Part shown: positions 10,899-11,806 of the stretch, piece by piece | Numbering within the stretch: position 1 is the stretch's first letter | How the letters are laid out: each line of letters opens with the position of its first letter | Origin: JAQVUB01 sp033809415 | GTDB lineage: Bacteria > Verrucomicrobiota > Lentisphaeria > Oligosphaerales > Oligosphaeraceae | DNA: 11,806 nt | Direction: 5' to 3' | Assembly: GCA_033809415.1 (NCBI GenBank) | Contig: JAPXLT010000139.1 | Location: forward strand, 1-11,806 | Translations under genes and position numbers: made by a program | Notes under the pieces: model-generated | What the model was told of the DNA's origin: nothing | The model's database searches: none | Seen by the model: only the letters and a program-made list of their open reading frames with translations

Positions 10899-11806
10899 AT
10901 GAACATGAATAAACAACAGCACAAACCCTGCCCGAACTGCGGCCAGGAACTGGAGTTTTCCGCTCTTGCAGGCGAGCTTTTCTGTCAACATTGCCAACAG
11001 AGTTTCGCTATATCCGGGCAGGATGACAACGTCAAAATCACTGAAAGAGACTATCACGGACAATTGTCTGAACTGGATAGTCAAGCCGAAAAGAGTGAAA
11101 CGATTGTTACCTCCTGTGCCAATTGCGGTGCAGAAATCGTCTTGCCGGAAAATACGGTTGCAGACCGGTGTTCCTATTGTGATTCTCCGGTTGTTGCTTC
11201 AGAAAAAAGTCAGCGTTTGATCCGTCCACAAGGAGTGATTCCGTTCAAAATCAACCAGGAACAGGCTGCCACGTGCTTTAGAAAATGGCTGAATTCCCGA
11301 TGGTTCCTTCCAGGAAGCATCATTCAGGAAGCAAAAACGCGTTCCTTTCAGGGCATATATTTACCTTATTGGACCTATGATTGCCGCACCTTCAGCGAAT
11401 ATATCGGGCAGCGCGGCGAATACTACTACGTAACAGTGTCTTACACGGTGCAGGTAAACGGGCGTACTCAACAACGCTCCCGCAAAGAACGGCGCACACG
11501 CTGGTATCCGGCTGCCGGATTCGTGCAAAACCGCTTCAATGATCTGCTCGTAACTGGAAACTCTTCCTTTCCACAGGAACTACAAAATGCCCTGACTCCA
11601 TGGAACCTCGCAGACCTCAAACCCTATCATCCCGACTTCATCCGAGGGTTCCAGGAGCAAAGCTACTCCATCTCACTGGAAAACGGCTTTTCAGAAGCCA
11701 AATTCCAGATGCAATCAGCCATCGAATCAGCTATTCGTGCCGATATCGGTGGAGATGTACAGAGAATCAGTGATGTGGATATTGATTACCGGGAGATTCG
11801 CTTCAA
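10899..11806 (+). CDS. YdjG-like double zinc-ribbon protein (partial, runs off the window)
   Basis: An open frame of 302 codons continues past the window end, so the C-terminus is missing. The N-terminus has two zinc ribbons: CPNC (11-14) with CQHC (29-32), and CANC (73-76) with CSYC (91-94). After these comes RPQGVIPFKINQEQA, then a conserved-looking domain with FQGIYLPYWTYDC near 150-162 and GQRGEYYYVTVSYTV near 170-184. This arrangement matches the TFIIB-type zinc-ribbon family of B. subtilis YdjG, often misannotated as 'PriA-like helicase'. In that family transmembrane helices follow toward the C-terminus; they would lie outside this window. The start is ATG 10899 or ATG 10905, two codons later; neither has a clear Shine-Dalgarno. 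Divergence from the YdjI-like SPFH gene suggests a shared membrane-stress or envelope function. Confidence 0.85.
   Translation, partial: MNMNKQQHKPCPNCGQELEFSALAGELFCQHCQQSFAISGQDDNVKITERDYHGQLSELDSQAEKSETIVTSCANCGAEIVLPENTVADRCSYCDSPVVASEKSQRLIRPQGVIPFKINQEQAATCFRKWLNSRWFLPGSIIQEAKTRSFQGIYLPYWTYDCRTFSEYIGQRGEYYYVTVSYTVQVNGRTQQRSRKERRTRWYPAAGFVQNRFNDLLVTGNSSFPQELQNALTPWNLADLKPYHPDFIRGFQEQSYSISLENGFSEAKFQMQSAIESAIRADIGGDVQRISDVDIDYREIRF

Overview
This window looks like a chromosomal segment from a Gram-negative bacterium of the PVC superphylum, most likely Verrucomicrobiota or Lentisphaerota. That placement is an inference. It rests on a secretin / PilM / PilO-like / PilP-like / PilB gene order that resembles, from memory, the pilus-associated Amuc_1098-1102 region of Akkermansia. 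It also rests on the intergenic DNA, which is full of TTCGTGG-type interspersed repeats and short tandem arrays of a kind I associate with these genomes. No rRNA, tRNA, transposase, phage or CRISPR genes are visible.

Positions 314-7677 (+ strand) hold a five-gene operon for a type IV pilus or type II secretion-like machine. In order: a lipoprotein secretin (outer-membrane pore), a PilM-PilN fusion (cytoplasmic actin-like platform plus membrane and periplasmic part), a PilO/GspM-like bitopic protein, a PilP/GspC-like bitopic protein with a (PKDDKKQP)n linker, and the PilB/GspE assembly ATPase. Together they would form the outer-membrane channel, the periplasmic alignment subcomplex and the motor. 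Pilins, the PilC/GspF platform protein and the prepilin peptidase are not in the window.

The gaps inside the operon are almost entirely repeats. Seven copies of a C-rich heptamer fill the PilMN-PilO gap, and the same 7-copy array also lies upstream of the secretin. An interspersed repeat plus eight 11-bp units fills the gap before the PilP-like gene.

Positions 7678-8005 are a convergent intergenic region with an inverted copy of the interspersed repeat, which may serve as the operon terminator, and a cluster of small hairpins. Positions 8006-8791 (- strand) encode a tryptophan-rich protein that I do not recognise.

Positions 9196-10287 (- strand) encode an SPFH/YdjI-like protein with a C-terminal GYF_2 domain. 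It is divergent from a partial double-zinc-ribbon YdjG-like gene (10899 to the window end, + strand). In Bacillus subtilis these families sit together in the PspA-associated ydjFGHI membrane-stress operon, so the two genes here probably belong to one envelope-maintenance module.

The most distinctive non-coding signal is a modular interspersed repeat with five clear copies. Four of them contain a hairpin, GTGGGC-loop-GCCCAC, and one of these shows a compensatory base-pair change. The copies neighbour three unrelated tandem arrays with 7-, 11- and 9-bp units. A 47-bp segment is also duplicated upstream of both minus-strand genes.
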